From Serpula lacrymans var. lacrymans S7.9 (taxonomy: Eukaryota; Basidiomycota; Agaricomycetes; Boletales; Serpulaceae), in the NCBI RefSeq assembly GCF_000218685.1, contig NW_006763292.1, positions 585,790 to 619,474 on the forward strand: a DNA stretch of 33,685 bases, read 5' to 3'. The notes beneath the pieces are model-generated. The model searched no databases. It had not been told where the DNA came from and worked only from the letters and a program-made list of their open reading frames with translations. Position 1 is the first letter of the stretch; every line of letters starts with the position of its first letter. The position numbers and the translations under genes are program-made. Positions 30,196-33,685 of the stretch are shown here, one piece after another.

Positions 30196-31901
30196 AATAG
30201 GGATTCAAAAATAACTGTCTGGTAAGAAAAGAAAAGACAGGATAGGGCCCATGGTGGGGCTAAGTAAGGGAAGACAACAAAAGCGAGGGCGCAATGTGTA
30301 GCCAGTAGCAACACAAAAAATTGCCAAAATGCCAAAACACGGAAAGTACTGAATGGAAAGCAAAGATGGGTGTGACTTAATTGCCTAATAGAGGTGAGTG
30401 CTGATCAGCCAAGTTCTAAAAAGGCAATATTAATTACTATTCCACATGGCACTGTGCCTGTGTGGCACAAAGGGGAGTCTTTTGAATATTCACTTTGTTA
30501 TTAACACCTGTCCATGCAACCAATCAACTTTGGTGCATGACAGCATGCAGTAAACTGAAAGGTGGGAATGGTTTCCTCTCAATGGTTCAACCGCCAGTAT
30601 TAAGATGAATTGCTATATTGCAAGTCTCTCAAAACCAATGGTGTGGAGCGCATGAAAATGAGTGACCTACTTTGATCTGTACTTCTTCCTATTCCAGCTC
30701 ACCTTTATCACATTGAGGTGCATTGCGTGATAAATGGCTTAACAACTCCATGCAGGCGTTGTGCAATCATTGTTCTCAACAGGAAGATATGTGCAGATAA
30801 ATAATCCAACACTTCCCCATTGTTATTGTTCAGTTCCAAGGCCAAAATGCGGCCTATAATTGACATCTTGTAAGGCTGATTTGTAGTTGTATTACATAAT
30901 AGCCCATAAGCACTGGGAGTTCCCCAGTCACAGGATGGTGGAAAGCATTCAACACTGTAAATTCCCCTTTTGGGATCAGAGTAGTTGATCATTGTAGTTG
31001 AAACTCTAGAGAGGGGGGTAAGTTACGAAGATGTGAAAAGGAATGAATACACCTAGTCTTCTCTGTTATCCAATGTGCATTGTGTGCTGGGTGGATATAA
31101 AGGCTCATGTTTTGAAAAATGGAGAGGGTGATTAAATGCCTGTGAAGTTATATGGAGGCCACATAGAATTGGAAATTATAGAACAGTGGTTTTCATTAAG
31201 CATCTTCTGTCACATGTCAGTTGCCGGCCAAAACATTGGAAGGTATGCAATTTTTATGCATTATTAGAATTTGAACAAGTATGAAGTGTGTGAGGGAAAA
31301 CTTGGTTTGTGATTGTCTGTAGTGTACAGGAGTGGGTCTCTCATGAGTAGCAGGGCACTTCAAGTAGATATATTGTTGGTAGAAGAATTTACCACAGATA
31401 TTTGAGTATGATTTGCCAGAACTGTTGTACAGGAAAATAAGTGGGTAAGCTATACACTACATCAATTTGCTTCATCTCTAGATATTCTTTTGTTCCTACA
31501 GCCAGGACCGAAGCTCAGAATATTTGTTAAACATTGAAATTGGGAAAGGTGGAGTGCACAATGGATACTTCTTGCAATTCCAGTAGTACATTCTAAATCT
31601 CCCAATTTGCCATAGATTTTTTGCGTTTGCACCATTTTACATGGACTTCCATGAGAGTTATGTCATTGATTTTCAATTGGTGAGGCAGGAATACATCCAT
31701 GTCACATCTGGCCATGAAATTTGTGCAAGCATCGTATATTGCAGTGAAAGGCTGGGCTTGTAAATGAGTTAGTGGATGGGGCTCACTTTGTGTGGGGTGC
31801 TGCTCTTGTTGAAAGGAGTTTAAAATCACCAGGCCATGATGTTGTGCTATTCACTTGCAGATATATCTGTCATACAAAGGTTTAGTTATGACCAGTGACA
31901 C
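30196..31901. other. Spacer with two small minus-strand frames
   Basis: Frames at 30708-30992 (begins MINYSDPKRGIYSVECFPPS) and 31593-31829 (contains HPTQSEPHPLTHLQAQPF) are on the minus strand and weakly protein-like. Neither has a recognised family or supporting splice sites. The rest of the stretch shows nothing I can name. Confidence 0.3.
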
Positions 31902-31945
31902 ATTATGACATTTGTTTATAGTATGAGAAAACATGCATTGGCCAG
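31902..31945. repeat. 44-bp direct repeat, left copy
   Basis: Identical to 32184-32227. It includes GCATTGGCCAG, the 3' end of the tRNA-like sequence, followed on the minus strand by TGTTTTCTCATACTATAAAC. The repeat period is 282 bp. Confidence 0.85.
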
Positions 31946-32006
31946 GGCTTGAACCTGGGACTCCAGCTTTCATGGTCTGGTGCTTTACCAACTAAGCTAC
32001 CAAGGC
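31934..32006 (-). repeat. tRNA-like head of a SINE or tRNA pseudogene
   Basis: Read on the minus strand it folds almost as a tRNA. The acceptor GCCTTGG pairs with CCAATGC with one mismatch. The D arm is GCTT...AAGC. The T arm CCAGG-TTCAAGC-CCTGG is perfect. The anticodon arm has one base too many in its 3' side, and the loop would show ATG. Both polymerase III boxes are intact: TAGCTTAGTTGG (A box) and GGTTCAAGCCC (B box). The faulty anticodon arm and the tandem 44-bp repeat favour a tRNA-derived SINE over a working tRNA-His-like gene. Confidence 0.6.
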
Positions 32007-32183
32007 GTACTTGGAAAGCATACTGATTGGTTGCATGCCCAGAAGGTCCAGAATCACTGTACACGGGTGCGGATCCCATTGTGTTGTGATAGCCTCCCTC
32101 ACCCGTGATAGAGTGATGACGGATTACATAATAGTAATGGCACTAACATGGATTACATCTCATAACTATAGTGGGGCTGACAA

Positions 32184-32227
32184 ATTATGACATTTGTTTA
32201 TAGTATGAGAAAACATGCATTGGCCAG
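32184..32227. repeat. 44-bp direct repeat, right copy, at junction with A'
   Basis: The second copy of the 44-bp unit. Its last bases overlap the first bases of the A' pol fragment (AGAAGATGTCC), so the repeat ends exactly where the retroelement sequence starts. Confidence 0.85.
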
Positions 32228-33685
32228 AAGATGTCCAAACATTCTTCCGGACTCATTTGGGAGAAGAAAACTTCACTCCACTATACACAGAATTCCTCCG
32301 GAGTGATGGGGGAGGAGAATATGCTGGCAATGCATTCAAAAATCAACTCTGAGGAGATGGTGTCATCCAAGAAACTACAGCTGCAGATACTCCGGAACAA
32401 AATGGCATTGCAGAATGCATGAATCAGACATTGGCTACATTAGCAACCACTATGCTCCATGATTCCAAGCTCCCAAAGTCATTTTGGGTAGATGCCATGC
32501 AAACAGCTGCATATATCACAGCACGCAGCCCAGCATCAGGACTCCATGGAAAGACCCCATATGAAATACTGTTTAAAAGGAGAGTTGATCCAACTTTATT
32601 TTGCCCTATCGGATGCCAAGCATATGCCTTGATTCCGAAAGACAAAAGGCAAGGGAAGTTTTACTCCAAGGGGCGCAAAGCCATAATGATTGGCTACACA
32701 CATGGAAAGCAAGCCTACAAACTCCTAGACACTGAAAAATGGACTGTGTTTTCCAGTTGGCATGTCATATTCAATGAATCCGGAAAGGTACAAAAGGACG
32801 ACACTGCTCCCTGGAACACAGACACTAGCACAGATCAGTGGGAGGGACTCATTCCAGAGAATGCTCACTATCCAGACCAAAATACATTGGAGGAGGATGA
32901 TCCTGACCCTCGGATCCGAGATCCAAATGAATTGCAAATGGAACCACATCTCCAAGGAGATGTTCCACAAGCAATGGAACCATATCAGCATGAAGATGTT
33001 TCAAGAGCAGTGGGGCAATACCTCCGTGGAGATGTTCCGAGAGCAGTGGGAGCACCTGATCAGCTAAAACACCCTCCACAACAGTCTCTACAACCAAGAC
33101 CTGAACACTGGCCATCTTCAGAATGGAAAGCCAAAGTAGAGTCACAGTCAGTGGGAGGACAGCCCCTCAACATACAGCCAGCTGATGTGGAAAAAGTCCG
33201 GATACAGCTAAACAGCCTGTCCATTGGATCAGCTTCTGGAAGGCATCCAACACCTCCGAGGAGTGATTCAGCACCTTCAGGAGTGAGTGGGGCAACACAC
33301 ACACAAATGTGTCTACTCCCTGGAGTACCTGCACAAGTTCCTAAAAGAGCAATCATGCCTGCTGAAGTCCTAGGAGTATGCAAAAGCAGTCGCCAGACCC
33401 GTCCTGCAGACAAAAACCAAGATTATCAAAAGACTCTAGATGAGGAACAGTCTCAAAAAGAGCAGCATGACAACTCCATGGAGAAACCTAACACTCTTGA
33501 GGTTCATGAAGAAACATCTGATACAGAGGAGACATTCTTTACTGGAATAGCAAGTACCGGTCCATCTAACACAGACCTTCCAAGGACACTAAAGGAAGCC
33601 TTATCACGTCCGGATGGAGAATTATGGAAGTCTGCCTTGGAGGAGGAACTCCTAAGTCTCAATACTAATGCAGTATATGACACTA
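32226..33685 (+). pseudogene. Second, inverted copy of copia pol A (A'), partial
   Basis: The whole stretch aligns without gaps to the reverse complement of 2325-3784, so the coordinates of paired bases add to 36010. It starts inside integrase (FLRSDGGGEYAGN, then NGIAECMNQ) and covers the linker with the three 36-bp repeats (32938-33045). It runs off the window before reverse transcriptase. One in-frame TGA (32350-32352) is private to this copy and replaces an Arg codon. The 5' truncation lies at the 44-bp repeat. Differences from A are confined to the first ~230 bp apart from the very last base. Confidence 0.92.

Noticed and set aside
31934..32006. A functional tRNA gene (anticodon ATG)
   Set aside because: The 3' side of the anticodon stem has an extra base, the acceptor has a mismatch, and the segment is part of a tandem repeat.
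1..33685. A new multi-gene system (defence, biosynthetic cluster or domesticated island)
   Set aside because: Apart from SYO1 every long coding signal belongs to decayed mobile elements or to isolated unrecognised frames without conserved neighbours.

Overview
The window looks like nuclear DNA of a filamentous basidiomycete, most likely an Agaricomycete. Three things point there: the one intact gene has ten exons split by nine introns of only 49-64 nt; the DNA transposon remnant belongs to the Tnp2 (CACTA/EnSpm) transposase type common in mushroom genomes; and the rest is filled with Ty1/copia LTR retrotransposons and solo LTRs. No prokaryotic operons, rRNA genes or CRISPR arrays were seen. 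Species was not determined.

Layout. 1-800: a possible coding scrap at the edge and a small hairpin repeat. 798-1190: a purine-rich minisatellite. 1345-4358 (minus): truncated copia pol 'A', capped by an LTR of family G1 (4359-4773). 5067-7471 (plus): decayed Tnp2 transposase. 7472-12898: mostly unrecognised AT-rich DNA holding a dispersed 49-bp repeat, a solo G2 LTR (10480-10784, TSD AACAA), a fold-back element (11065-11283) and an unrecognised 177-codon frame (11549-12079). 12899-18752 (minus): copia element 'D' with both 257-bp LTRs, broken by a solo G2 LTR (15931-16331, TSD GTGTA) and by a TIR-bounded insertion (14646-15219) that itself carries a tRNA-like module. 19948-24635 (minus): copia element 'C' with both LTRs and TSD AGGTC, broken by a solo G1 LTR in gag (23506-23922, TSD CCTCC) and a G2 LTR fragment in pol. 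24814-27391 (plus): the intact host gene, a SYO1/symportin homologue. 27392-31901: LTR debris (solo G1 LTR 28387-28799, TSD CAATC), a four-copy palindrome cluster and decayed frames. 31902-32227: a tRNA-derived SINE-like unit with 44-bp direct repeats. 32226-33685 (plus): a second, inverted copy of 'A' running off the window end.

How it fits together. This is a transposon accumulation zone in which insertions have landed inside earlier insertions, so relative ages can be read from the nesting. SYO1, a ribosomal-protein import chaperone, is the only gene supported as functional. Element C inserted just upstream of it, and its 5' LTR now ends 178 bp before the start codon, pointing away. LTR-proximal sites in C and D match the anticodon arm of initiator methionine tRNA, which suggests the half-tRNA priming known from copia and Ty5. 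I see no credible new defence or biosynthetic system. The most informative material is the nested mobile DNA, the unclassified small repeats and the A/A' inverted pair.
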